In this document: one piece after another, positions 1 to 8,961 of the stretch
How positions within the stretch are numbered: position 1 is the stretch's first letter
How the letters are laid out: each line of letters starts with the position of its first letter
Assembly (NCBI GenBank): GCA_965146665.1
Contig: CBCTHE010000009.1
Coordinates: 1-64,000 of the forward strand
Source: Ructibacterium sp965146665
Lineage (GTDB): Bacteria > Bacillota > Clostridia > Monoglobales > Monoglobaceae
DNA length: 64,000 nt
Reading direction: 5' to 3'
The notes under the pieces: model-generated
Told to the model about the DNA's origin: nothing
The model's database searches: none
The model's input: only the letters and a program-made list of their open reading frames with translations
Translations under genes and position numbers: made by a program

Positions 1-180
1 CCAAACACGTACAGAAAAAATTTTAAGCCCTCCAAGCAGACACATTAGTTTATATCTCTGTGCCCAGCCCGGAATATCCCGGCTGGAAAGCATAACTTAA
101 GGCAGCGGAAATGGTATTAAAACCTTCTCCGCCGCCTTGGACTTTTCAGTGTTTTGCAAATAAAAACGATATCATGCCTG
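1..180. other. Non-coding edge downstream of the GH36 gene
   Basis: No gene is seen here. Two imperfect inverted repeats are present: CCAGCC/GGCTGG at 64-69 and 81-86, and an 11-bp arm pair with one mismatch at 99-109 and 128-138. Either could help end transcription arriving from the GH36 gene, but neither has a clear U-tract in that orientation. Confidence 0.4.
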
Positions 181-2193
181 TTATCTCCCCTGTCCGGGTC
201 TGACGCGAAATAATCTGGCGCAATGCTCCGCATCAGGCACAACCGCAAGCCGTCCGTCTTTCCATGTATACTGCGTCTCGTTTTTTACAGGATAAAGCAG
301 GCAGGCAGAAGCGTCTTCATCTGTATAGGCAGACAGATCAAATTCCTTTTCCCTCTCATCCCCGCCAATCCGGAAAACGCCCAACAGCAGAGTCCGGCTC
401 TGCGCATGGTACAGCCCCAGCGCGAAAATCCCCTCTTCTTCAATGCCAAACGGCTTTGGAAAAAAACATGGAACAGCCTCTGGAATATACCGCCGGATGG
501 ACTTGTACGTCTCCACCGCCTCACAGATCAAGCTTTTATTGAAGCGATCGGCAAACTCTATCCTGCCGGAAAGGTACATCACGCCAAACATCCCGCATAC
601 CATGTTAAAAACGGTCTCCTCGCCGTCCTGAAACCTTGCGGAGACAGCGCTGAGATACGCCTCACATATCCCGTGCCGTTCCTCCCAAGGCATGGGGTAT
701 GGATATGCCCAGATGCCAGCTTTCTCCGGAGGATAACAGGCATGACTGCCCGACACAATCGACGGATTCAGAAAACAGCACTCCTGGTCACTGATGCTCT
801 GCAGAGAAAATCGTCTCAAGGTCTCGTGATCCGCCCGCATGGCGCCGCTGCTGCAATTTTCCAGAATCAGCGCCGGGTACTTCAGTCGCACCGCGTCAAT
901 GAACTGATAAAACCCATGGATTGACGCTCTCAGCTTTTCTCCGGGATACTCGCCTCCATCAGCGCCAAAGCCGATGGTCTGGTTATAATCATTTTTGATA
1001 TAGCGCACGCCCGCCGCATAGAGCCGGTCAATGACCCCCATCATATAACGCCTGGTCTTTTCAAGGGAAAAGTCAAAGAACGCCCGCTCGCCCCCAAGAA
1101 TCTCGCCGTTCCTCCGAAGCAGACAATCCCGCATTTCGCGGTATGCTCTGGAACGCGCGCCGCAGTTCTCCACCTCAAGCCAGACGCCGGGCAGCATCCC
1201 CTTCTGCCGGATATAGTCCAGAATTCCCAAAAAGCCGTCCCGGCCAAACCGCGCGTCACACCATTCCCAGTCTCCGCAGCATTGCTCCCGGCTTCCGGGC
1301 GTCTGATACCAGCCGGCGTCAATACAGTAAATTTCCGCACCAGCCTCAGCGGCCGCGTCAATATTGGGCAGCAGATTCTGTTTTGTGGGATCTGTCCAGA
1401 TACAATTCATATACTCGTTAAACACCACAGGCGGTTTCTCTGCAAACCGCGCAGGCGAGGTTCTGCGCTTATACTCCGTAAGGGCGCGAACCGCTTCTTG
1501 AAATCCCCCTTTGACCGTTCCGTAAACACCGCGGGCTGCCACGAACCGGCCGCCCGGTTCCAGCGTCTTTCGAAAGCCATCCTGGTGGAAAAAGGCGCTG
1601 TTGCCTTCAAGATACAGAAGTTCACCCTCTTCCTCGGTTCTTACTCCGATTTCAAAGCGATAGCTATGCGCCCCCTCCAGTTCAAAATAATGGATACAGC
1701 CAAGCTCCAGATCCTCAATGAGAATAAGCGGATAAAACTGCGACGTTGACATACTCCCCACAGAGGCAAATACCGCCGCGCCTGTATTGGCATGGTTCGA
1801 CGCCGGATATACGCCAAGTTCCGTCAGCACCGCTGTCTGCCACTGCATTTCGCCCTGCCAGGCGGACCGGCAGAAATGCACCAGAAAACGCTCTTTATCC
1901 CACCAGGGTCTGCTTCCGCCCCGGTTGAGTCCGGATATGAGCAAAGAGCTCACCTGAATGAGCTTCAATGGCAGTTCGCCGTCGTTTACCACCGTATTTT
2001 CAATCCGCACACTGCCGCCGAACCGCGCGCTCCGGCTCTCCACACGGAATTTGGGGCAATGACTGATATATTCCGTCACGCCGTCCTCCTGTTGCTTCAC
2101 CGCATCAAAAGGGTAGAACGGCATGCCCGCAAGCGTCCATGCCGCCTGCTTTCCCTCCAGCTTGATATTAACCCGCGGATATTCCTTCTGCAT
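181..2193 (-). CDS. GH36-family alpha-galactosidase
   Basis: Probable cytoplasmic alpha-galactosidase that removes terminal alpha-linked galactose from oligosaccharides. It has the GH36/clan GH-D layout: an N-terminal beta-sandwich of about 250 residues, then a TIM barrel. The nucleophile motif KNDYN puts the catalytic Asp near residue 402; ENCSSG (about 445-450) is the usual substrate-binding strand; SDQE carries the likely acid/base Asp near 469. About 670 residues, no signal peptide. The start is set at the second of two adjacent ATGs, 7 nt behind GGAGAG; an open frame runs 10 codons further upstream but has no ribosome site. It is the last gene of the long minus-strand polysaccharide locus. 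Substrate detail (plain galactosides or a decorated acidic oligosaccharide) cannot be read from sequence; a GH36 raffinose-synthase-like or N-acetylgalactosaminidase activity is possible. Confidence 0.88.
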   Translation of the reverse strand: MQKEYPRVNIKLEGKQAAWTLAGMPFYPFDAVKQQEDGVTEYISHCPKFRVESRSARFGGSVRIENTVVNDGELPLKLIQVSSLLISGLNRGGSRPWWDKERFLVHFCRSAWQGEMQWQTAVLTELGVYPASNHANTGAAVFASVGSMSTSQFYPLILIEDLELGCIHYFELEGAHSYRFEIGVRTEEEGELLYLEGNSAFFHQDGFRKTLEPGGRFVAARGVYGTVKGGFQEAVRALTEYKRRTSPARFAEKPPVVFNEYMNCIWTDPTKQNLLPNIDAAAEAGAEIYCIDAGWYQTPGSREQCCGDWEWCDARFGRDGFLGILDYIRQKGMLPGVWLEVENCGARSRAYREMRDCLLRRNGEILGGERAFFDFSLEKTRRYMMGVIDRLYAAGVRYIKNDYNQTIGFGADGGEYPGEKLRASIHGFYQFIDAVRLKYPALILENCSSGAMRADHETLRRFSLQSISDQECCFLNPSIVSGSHACYPPEKAGIWAYPYPMPWEERHGICEAYLSAVSARFQDGEETVFNMVCGMFGVMYLSGRIEFADRFNKSLICEAVETYKSIRRYIPEAVPCFFPKPFGIEEEGIFALGLYHAQSRTLLLGVFRIGGDEREKEFDLSAYTDEDASACLLYPVKNETQYTWKDGRLAVVPDAEHCARLFRVRPGQGR

Positions 2194-2290
2194 CATTTTT
2201 CTCTCCAATCTGCCGCACCGCACCGGCTCAGTTTATCTGTTTTGAATTCAAATTTCCTTGTCCGCAAAGCAAAAACCTGAGGACGAAGTC

Positions 2291-5200
2291 CTAATCCACC
2301 GTCCACTGTGCAATGGGGGTGGTCTCCGGCGGGGTCTGGCTGGGGGCCTCGTCCGCCAGGGACATCTTTGCCGTGATATTCACCCTGCCGCTGGCCTTCA
2401 GCTTCAGCGTCAGCTTGGTTATACCATTGTTTGCGGTCTCCCGGAACTGGGGGGACTGGGGCAGCTTTTTCGCCTCCATCACCATCAGCTCACTCTCCGC
2501 CGCGCTGGTAAGGAACTGTACTTTCAGGGTTTTCCCATCTTGGGCAATCAATGCCGTGCTGTTGTCCAGAATCGCAATGTCACCCTTTGTGTGCATAAAC
2601 CAGTACAGTTCAGAATTCGGCTCAAACAGCTCAATCTCATCCCGGACCGTAAAGGCCCGTCTGCCCTCTGACAGCAGATAGCCCCGGATATAGGACAACG
2701 CCTTTCCGCGGTAGTGCTGGGATAGGTCAATGTGCGCATACGCGCGGTTCGCTCCCGATACCGGCGGGCTTACCTGGGCAAATCCCCCCTGCGCCATCTC
2801 CAGGTTCTCATCCGGGTTAATCACCACAATGTTGTGCCCCTCGCCCTTCCGGCGATAGAAATAGTAACTGTTGAACCCCGCCTGTATTGCCGGGTTTATC
2901 GAATCATCCACATAGCTCAGCGGCTCCGAGCCAAGATCGGCTGCCCACCGTACTCCGCCCAGGGTGAATACAAAGCTCCCGTCGTCTATGTGATCGTGGG
3001 CATTGTTGTTCCGGCCGCCATGAGCCGAGACCCAAAGCGCATCCGCATCCTCCCAGTTCTGGCGCATGGAAACAAACTCCGTCTCCCGAAAATATCCATC
3101 CAGCGGCGGCGTCTGCCCCGGCTGTCCGCCGGCCGCCGGTTCATACCACAGCAGATCGCAGACGGTCACAAGCCCAGGGTTTTTCCGCAAAAACTCCGCA
3201 CGGCTCTCCATCATGGCCGTCTGACCAAGCCGCGACCCCAAATAGGCCTTTCCCTCACAGTCCGTTGCGCCGCTTCCTCCATCGTGAAAGTTATTCACCA
3301 TTCCCATTGGATCCGAAAAATATGCCTGATACCGGGAAAGTCCATCCGCCCCTTTGAATCGAAGCGCTTCGTGGAGCTTTCCCATCGCGCTTTCATAGCC
3401 CGCCAGACCATAGCACAAAGTCCGGAAAAAATAGCTCCAGTAGCCCGGCCCCTCATACCAGGCGCCGTCCGGCGCGATCCGATAAATGGGGTATTCCATG
3501 CTCCGCAGGGCGCAGGCCGCCGTATCCATCATATAATCAGGCTCCAGCTCCGCAATGGCAAGCGCCAGATTCAGAAATCCCGCATTGACCACCGCGCCCC
3601 AGTTGGTTTCGGTCTTTGTCCAAAAAGCATTGAATGCCGCCTTGCCGTAATAGGCCGCGCGAGCCGGTTCCAGCCCCAGGTTTTTGGCGCGCTCCATCAG
3701 GCTCTGACGCCGTTCCTCCGGAATGGTTTCATAAATCCAGTCATAGCCAACCGCCACCGCAAGCGCCATGGTTCCCGTATCCAGACAATGGGCGGGATGC
3801 CAGTCCGGATAGGCGCAGTATTTTTCAATCTCCGCCAGGCACCGCTCCGCATATACCCTGTCCCCGGTCAGCTGCCAGGCCATACCCAAGGCGCCGGTTC
3901 GGGAAATCGCCTCGTTGGCCACATCCAGCAGCCGGCTGTTGACGATTTTGTATTCCTGAGGCTGTTTGGTCAGCAGGCTGTCGGCCCGCTTCTTGATTAT
4001 CTCAAACCAGCTCGACTTGCAGGGATCCGTTGCAGCCTCCTGCCGCAGATGTTCAAAGGTCTCTGCATCCGCCATAATGCGGGGATGTGCCGTCATGTCC
4101 CCAGCCAGATTCTCCGCCAGCATTGCCTTTAATTCCTCCGGGCTCTTCCGTTCAAAAAACAGATACAGATTTGCCTCCTTCATCCGGGCATCGCCTGGAT
4201 CAATATTCCCGCCCACCAGAAGCAGGCCATGCTGGTCATCACAGAAGCTCCCCTCCGGCAGTACATGGATCCCATAGGCTCTGGCTGGAATCCGCGCCAC
4301 ACCCTCCGCCAGCCGGGGCGCGGATTCAATCGCAAAGGTTCTGCCGCCCGTCTGCAGTTCCTTTTTTCCAATGGTGAACACCGCCTTATCCCCAACAAGC
4401 ACCGTATCCCCGCTGACGGTCACGGGCTCGCCATAGAGCTTTTCCATGGTGGCGGGGGAAACCAGCACCTCGTCGCCCTCTATGATGCAAGGCAGATCGG
4501 TTTTCTGCTTCTTGCCCTCCGCAAAAATGACATCCGCATAGGGTTGCAGGGCTGTCCTGCCCGCAAGCAGGCCTTTGGCCGGGACATCTGAAAAGATGCT
4601 GAATTCCGAAACCGGGTGTCCGGTCACATCCCTTGGACAGGCACCGTCATAGACCCGGATGTTGTCCGCCTTCAGACTTCCGTAATCCTCACCTCCGCCC
4701 ACATAGATCCGCCAAAGGGAAAGCTGGCAAAGATCAGCCCTTACCGGCTCCCGTGAAATCACACGCTGGCCGTTCACATAAAAATCAAAGCAGTGCTTCT
4801 CCGTATCCAGCGCCATACTCAGCCGTGTCCACACGCCGGCTGAAAGCACAATGGTTTTGCCGCCAACGCTGATGCTTCCGTTTTGGAATCTTCCAACCCC
4901 CGTATTGACCGTGCCTGCGCCGGAAACCGCATCCCGCAGATAAAACAGGCTGCTGTTGCCCGGCGGGTTCCCCTCATGACGAAAATCCGCCTCCAGCACC
5001 ACCTTTGAACTGGCGTCGGTCAGATTCATATCAATATAAATATCATCCGTCCTGGTTTTCACCAGCTCTGCCCAGCCATCTTGAAGCAATGCGGCATTTT
5101 GCTTGGTCACAATACTGACGCCCGGCTCCTCCGGGCTGTCAAAGCCCGCGCTGCAATATATCCGCTGTCCCGGTGCCTTTCCGTCCCCCGGCCGAAGCAC

Positions 5201-5584
5201 CAGCGGCTCACAGACAGGGCGCAGGGACTCCAGACTCTCCCACACCATAACCTTGACCAAGGTATCCTTGATCTCCGTAATCTCCAGCCTGGCCGCGACC
5301 GTACTGCCGTCCGTACCGCGCTGACCCGCCGCACACTGCAGAAGTTCCCCGTCCCTTTCCTGCGCCACGATCAGACAGACAGCATCCGAAACCCCTGTAC
5401 AGTCCATCCGCACCTCCAGGTTTCCCAGGTAAAAGTGATCTTCGGAAGGATATTCATTCATGAAACAGAGAATGCCCGGGGCGGATGCTGCGGCCGCCCC
5501 CTGTCCCCACAGCATCCCGATCAGCAGAAGCAGGACTGCTCGCACGGGCAGCCCCTCTCTCCCCTTCTTTCGTCCCTTGCACAT
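2291..5584 (-). CDS. Secreted heparinase II/III-type polysaccharide lyase (short paralogue)
   Basis: Secreted multidomain lyase, about 1,097 residues. After a signal peptide ending near residue 35 come a small domain with the VKVMVWESLESLRPV motif often met in clostridial SLH-type surface proteins, a LamG/concanavalin-like sheet domain (about 150-315), a copper-amine-oxidase-N-like 'stalk' domain (about 360-450) and the heparinase II/III alpha-toroid plus beta-sandwich (about 480 to the end). Likely catalytic elements are NWGAVVNAG, the Tyr-rich YEGPGYWSYFF and AHDHIDDGSF. The family eliminates across uronic-acid linkages to leave unsaturated uronyl ends, which suits the GH105 gene just downstream. 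It closely resembles the lyase at 11646-15971 but stops at QWTVD, exactly where that protein continues into a discoidin tail. Start: ATG 8 nt behind GAGGGGG; an in-frame GTG at 5593 is the alternative. The polysaccharide-lyase family and substrate are not fixed. Confidence 0.82.
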   Translation of the reverse strand: MCKGRKKGREGLPVRAVLLLLIGMLWGQGAAAASAPGILCFMNEYPSEDHFYLGNLEVRMDCTGVSDAVCLIVAQERDGELLQCAAGQRGTDGSTVAARLEITEIKDTLVKVMVWESLESLRPVCEPLVLRPGDGKAPGQRIYCSAGFDSPEEPGVSIVTKQNAALLQDGWAELVKTRTDDIYIDMNLTDASSKVVLEADFRHEGNPPGNSSLFYLRDAVSGAGTVNTGVGRFQNGSISVGGKTIVLSAGVWTRLSMALDTEKHCFDFYVNGQRVISREPVRADLCQLSLWRIYVGGGEDYGSLKADNIRVYDGACPRDVTGHPVSEFSIFSDVPAKGLLAGRTALQPYADVIFAEGKKQKTDLPCIIEGDEVLVSPATMEKLYGEPVTVSGDTVLVGDKAVFTIGKKELQTGGRTFAIESAPRLAEGVARIPARAYGIHVLPEGSFCDDQHGLLLVGGNIDPGDARMKEANLYLFFERKSPEELKAMLAENLAGDMTAHPRIMADAETFEHLRQEAATDPCKSSWFEIIKKRADSLLTKQPQEYKIVNSRLLDVANEAISRTGALGMAWQLTGDRVYAERCLAEIEKYCAYPDWHPAHCLDTGTMALAVAVGYDWIYETIPEERRQSLMERAKNLGLEPARAAYYGKAAFNAFWTKTETNWGAVVNAGFLNLALAIAELEPDYMMDTAACALRSMEYPIYRIAPDGAWYEGPGYWSYFFRTLCYGLAGYESAMGKLHEALRFKGADGLSRYQAYFSDPMGMVNNFHDGGSGATDCEGKAYLGSRLGQTAMMESRAEFLRKNPGLVTVCDLLWYEPAAGGQPGQTPPLDGYFRETEFVSMRQNWEDADALWVSAHGGRNNNAHDHIDDGSFVFTLGGVRWAADLGSEPLSYVDDSINPAIQAGFNSYYFYRRKGEGHNIVVINPDENLEMAQGGFAQVSPPVSGANRAYAHIDLSQHYRGKALSYIRGYLLSEGRRAFTVRDEIELFEPNSELYWFMHTKGDIAILDNSTALIAQDGKTLKVQFLTSAAESELMVMEAKKLPQSPQFRETANNGITKLTLKLKASGRVNITAKMSLADEAPSQTPPETTPIAQWTVD

Positions 5585-5607
5585 ACGAGACACCCCCTCT
5601 CCAAGAC

Positions 5608-6612
5608 CTACAGCTGTGCCAGTTCCTTCAATATCAGCAGATACGTTCCCACGGCATAGTCATTTGCGCATTCCTGCTTCACCGGGCCGGGTCCCCAGGC
5701 AACCGTCTGCACCCAGCCGATTCTCCCGTTCTCCTCCAGAGCCATTTCGGTCAGCCATTCAAAGCCCCGCAGTGCCGTTTCCAGATATGCAGGCTCAAGG
5801 ATTCCAAGCCGCACCCCCATCAAAAACCCAAGGGTAAACAGGGCGGTGCCGCTGGTCTCACTGTCCGGAAACTCCTCCCAATCCAGCAGTCCGGTGGCAT
5901 AAGCGCCATCCGGCTTCATCAACTCCCGGAGGCGCGCCGCCATAGCCCGGAAAATCTCCAGATATTCGCTATAATATCGCTGCGCTTCCGGCATGGTCTC
6001 CAGCGTCCTGGCCAGCCCCGCAAAGACCCAGCCGTTACCTCTGGACCAAAACACCTTTTCCCCGCCCGAGGTTCTGGCGCGGTCAGGCAGAAACCGTTCG
6101 TCCCGATACCAGAGCCGCTCCCTCTCGTCATAACAGCTCCGCTCAATCCGGCTGTTGACAAAGAGCCGGTGCACCTTCTCGAAATACCGGTCATCCCGGT
6201 ATTTCACCCCCATCTGCGTATAGTAGGGAAGCGCCATATAAATGGTGTCCACCCACCACCAATAGTCGTTTTTAGAATCGTTTAGCGTATATTCCATGGA
6301 TTTCAGCATATGCGCATCCGTCCCCCGGCCCGGCGCCAGCTCCAGGAGCCGCAGATAGCTCTGTCCGCAGATTTTGTTGTCCGCATTGGTGGTATTATAA
6401 TCCGCGTCATCATAAAACCGCCAGCCGTTGGCATCCGCCCACAGCAGGGCATAGTCCAGATAGGACTTCCGCCCGGTCAGCTCATAGGCCGCAATGTTTC
6501 CCAGCATATAGGTCCCCCGCTCCCAGGCGCAGTCCCCGACCGCGGGATGCCGGCCGATCCAATAATCATTCACCTTCTCGGCCAGCGCTTGTAACTCCGC
6601 TTTCTTCATCAT
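5608..6612 (-). CDS. GH105 unsaturated glucuronyl/rhamnogalacturonyl hydrolase
   Basis: Cytoplasmic hydrolase of 334 residues (GH88/GH105 fold, YteR-like) that removes the 4,5-unsaturated uronic acid left on oligosaccharides by lyases, by hydrating the double bond. Diagnostic segments are NADNKICGQ (Asp78), WWWVDTIYM (Asp122, the expected general acid/base), WSRGNGWV and SGTALFTLGFLMG. There is no signal peptide, so it acts after import. It lies between the two lyase-bearing parts of the locus, and its stop is 24 bases before the start of the short lyase, which links lyase and hydrolase into one pathway. The start ATG has GGAG 9 nt upstream. GH88 rather than GH105 is the main alternative. Confidence 0.88.
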   Translation of the reverse strand: MMKKAELQALAEKVNDYWIGRHPAVGDCAWERGTYMLGNIAAYELTGRKSYLDYALLWADANGWRFYDDADYNTTNADNKICGQSYLRLLELAPGRGTDAHMLKSMEYTLNDSKNDYWWWVDTIYMALPYYTQMGVKYRDDRYFEKVHRLFVNSRIERSCYDERERLWYRDERFLPDRARTSGGEKVFWSRGNGWVFAGLARTLETMPEAQRYYSEYLEIFRAMAARLRELMKPDGAYATGLLDWEEFPDSETSGTALFTLGFLMGVRLGILEPAYLETALRGFEWLTEMALEENGRIGWVQTVAWGPGPVKQECANDYAVGTYLLILKELAQL

Positions 6613-6663
6613 TTCTCTTTGCTCCGTTCTAACAATCTTTTTCTGTTTTACACCCGTCTCCCA

Positions 6664-8934
6664 CTACCGATAGCTCCGTGCCGGAACATAGGGACACATG
6701 GCCTCCATATCACGCCAGAACATGGCCTTAACGGAGACGCCCTCCATATCCTGTCCGGTCAGATCGCAGGATACGGAAAAATCTGTGCTGGCGGATATCT
6801 GTTTTTCATCCAGAATCACCCGTTCAAGGGCGCCGTCCCGGTATATTGCAAAGGCAAGCACACCGCCCGGTGCCTGGGTCTCGCCCGAAAAGCCGGCGGC
6901 AATCTCCGCCTTCAGTACCCCGGCCGTCAGCACATCGCTCTCGCTGTCATTCACATAGAGCCGGATCCTCTCGTCATAAGTCATTCCGGAAATCCGCAGC
7001 GTATAATACTTCCGGACCAGGCCGTTTGCCGAGGTCAGCAGCAGTACATTTCCGCCCTGCAGATAACCGCTGGTAATTTTCCTCGAAAAATCATGGCTGC
7101 TGTACACGGCCGGAACCGCATCGCCGCAGCTGAGTCCGGCTGCAAAGTCCGCCGCTGACATTGTGCCCGGCAGCTCCATGATCCCCAGATTTTCATCCGT
7201 TGTATAACCACTCACTGAAATCACCCGATCCGTGGTGTCATATTCCCCGATAAACACCTTGAAATCATCCATGGCAAGTGCGCAGTTTCGCTCGGCCGCA
7301 GTTGTACCTTCTTCAAAGTTGATGGACGGCGACATCCACTGCATACCCCGGTATTCCCATTTCTCCGCATCCGTATACCCGCTGGAAATCATATCCTGCT
7401 CCAGCACCAATTTTCCGTTGATGTACATGTCATAGGTCAAAGACTCCGGATAAAAGGTCAGAGCGACCCGGAACCATTCTCTGGGGTTCAGCTTAAATGA
7501 CGCGATCTGGCTTCCATCCTTCAGCTTCACGGTGCCATCCGGCAGAACCCGCAGATAGGCTCTGATGCCCCGGTTGTTGTTTCCGGTGTTGAGCGATGGG
7601 TCAACCTTACTGAAAAACCTCGGACGGCCCTGCAGGGCGATGTCCCCAAAGTCTCCCTCCGCCGCCATGGACAGCTCCACCGTGACGGTTGGTTTTTTGG
7701 CCGTTGTCCAATCCGTGTCGTTCAGAACCTCCACCCCGGTTTCCATGCCGAAACGAACGCTTCTTCCGTCCGCCGTCACCTCTGTACCTGCCGGAATGAC
7801 ACCATTGGCCGCATAGGATCTGTCCGCCGGCTCCTTGCCGTACAGGCCGCCGGTATAGGCGGTGCTGAAATACTTTTTCTGATTGTCAGCAGCGTACCAT
7901 CCGTTGTCAATTTGGTTAAAATCCCTGCCCAAAGGCAGTTCCGGAGAGACAAGCGGCAAATACCGCAGCTGCAGTCCGTCCCGAGATGTCAGAAGGAGCA
8001 CATTGCCCTCAGACAGCGGTCCGGACGCAAAAGTCTCGGTCAGGCTTGCGTCCCGGTACAGCTTGGGGGTCTTGCCGTCCTGGGTCAGGGCGGCAAGAAG
8101 CTCCTCCGCGGTTTTTCCCTTCGGCAGATAAACCTCGTGATTTCCCCCGGCAATCAGACCGGACTCCGGCGCAAAGCTGTAGGCCACATCGCTTTCCGCC
8201 CTAGGCTGATAGGCGCCCGCGTATTCATGATAGTCGTCAATGCAGAGCTTTACGTTCCGCTTTTCCGGTGCGGAGTCATCCCCCTCCTTGGATGGATTGG
8301 CAAGGCCAAGCCGAAGCCATCCATAGCCGTTGAACCCCGTATTTTTTGAATAAAGCACCTTGTTGGCCACCTGCGTTCCATTGATCCAGATGTCCACGCT
8401 GCCGTCGCTGTAGGTGCTGAACACAACCCTCTGCCACTGCTTTTGCGCAAACCGCGCCTTTTCCGTCCCCTGCACTGTCACGCGCCCATCGCTGTGAAAC
8501 CTGAGAATATTGTCGCTGTAGCCCTGGGTCGCATAATACGGACGGCCAACCATGCCAAAGGAATCATAATCCCCCTCGGCGGCAACCGAAAATTCCATGG
8601 TGCGCACCGGCGTGTCTTCGTTGATATAAATCCGGTTATTATACAGTGCAAAGGCATCATTTGCCTTGTCATCTCTGGGAATATCCTTCAGCTGGATCAC
8701 CTGGCTGAAGTCCCCGGCCTCCTTTCCGTACAGCGCCTCCTCATAATGGGACAGACCGCTTGTCTGATCCACATTGTAGTGGGATTTTGAATCGCCGTCC
8801 TGCGCGATCAGAAACTTTTGGTCCTGACCGTTAAAGTCATAGTTTTCGTCTCCCGCCAAGGCCGGAACCGCGCCCAGGCTCATCCCCATCACCATTGCCG
8901 CCAGCAAAGCGGCCAAACTCTTTTTTGCAGACAT
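6664..8934 (-). CDS. Secreted protein with two LamG-like domains
   Basis: 756-residue exported protein of unknown exact role. A clean signal peptide ends at the ALAG region near residue 28. Two related halves follow, each with a concanavalin/LamG-like sheet: both carry an 'EFSVAAEGDYDSFGMVGRP' or 'ELSMAAEGDFGDIALQGRP' type strand, a 'DMYINGKLV' or 'DIWINGTQV' strand, and 'CIDDYHEYAGAY' or 'AMDDFKVFIGEY'. Each half is followed by a segment with the pattern GGNVLLLTSANGL/GNVLLLTSRDGL. The C-terminus has the short 'VKAMFWRDMEAMCPYVP' module seen in the neighbouring surface proteins. No catalytic motif was seen, so a carbohydrate-binding or scaffold role is the best guess. It has a strong GGAGGAGAGG ribosome site and is in line with its neighbours, probably one transcript. 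Confidence 0.75.
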   Translation of the reverse strand: MSAKKSLAALLAAMVMGMSLGAVPALAGDENYDFNGQDQKFLIAQDGDSKSHYNVDQTSGLSHYEEALYGKEAGDFSQVIQLKDIPRDDKANDAFALYNNRIYINEDTPVRTMEFSVAAEGDYDSFGMVGRPYYATQGYSDNILRFHSDGRVTVQGTEKARFAQKQWQRVVFSTYSDGSVDIWINGTQVANKVLYSKNTGFNGYGWLRLGLANPSKEGDDSAPEKRNVKLCIDDYHEYAGAYQPRAESDVAYSFAPESGLIAGGNHEVYLPKGKTAEELLAALTQDGKTPKLYRDASLTETFASGPLSEGNVLLLTSRDGLQLRYLPLVSPELPLGRDFNQIDNGWYAADNQKKYFSTAYTGGLYGKEPADRSYAANGVIPAGTEVTADGRSVRFGMETGVEVLNDTDWTTAKKPTVTVELSMAAEGDFGDIALQGRPRFFSKVDPSLNTGNNNRGIRAYLRVLPDGTVKLKDGSQIASFKLNPREWFRVALTFYPESLTYDMYINGKLVLEQDMISSGYTDAEKWEYRGMQWMSPSINFEEGTTAAERNCALAMDDFKVFIGEYDTTDRVISVSGYTTDENLGIMELPGTMSAADFAAGLSCGDAVPAVYSSHDFSRKITSGYLQGGNVLLLTSANGLVRKYYTLRISGMTYDERIRLYVNDSESDVLTAGVLKAEIAAGFSGETQAPGGVLAFAIYRDGALERVILDEKQISASTDFSVSCDLTGQDMEGVSVKAMFWRDMEAMCPYVPARSYR

Positions 8935-8961
8935 TTTACCTCTCCTCCTTCTGTTTTATTA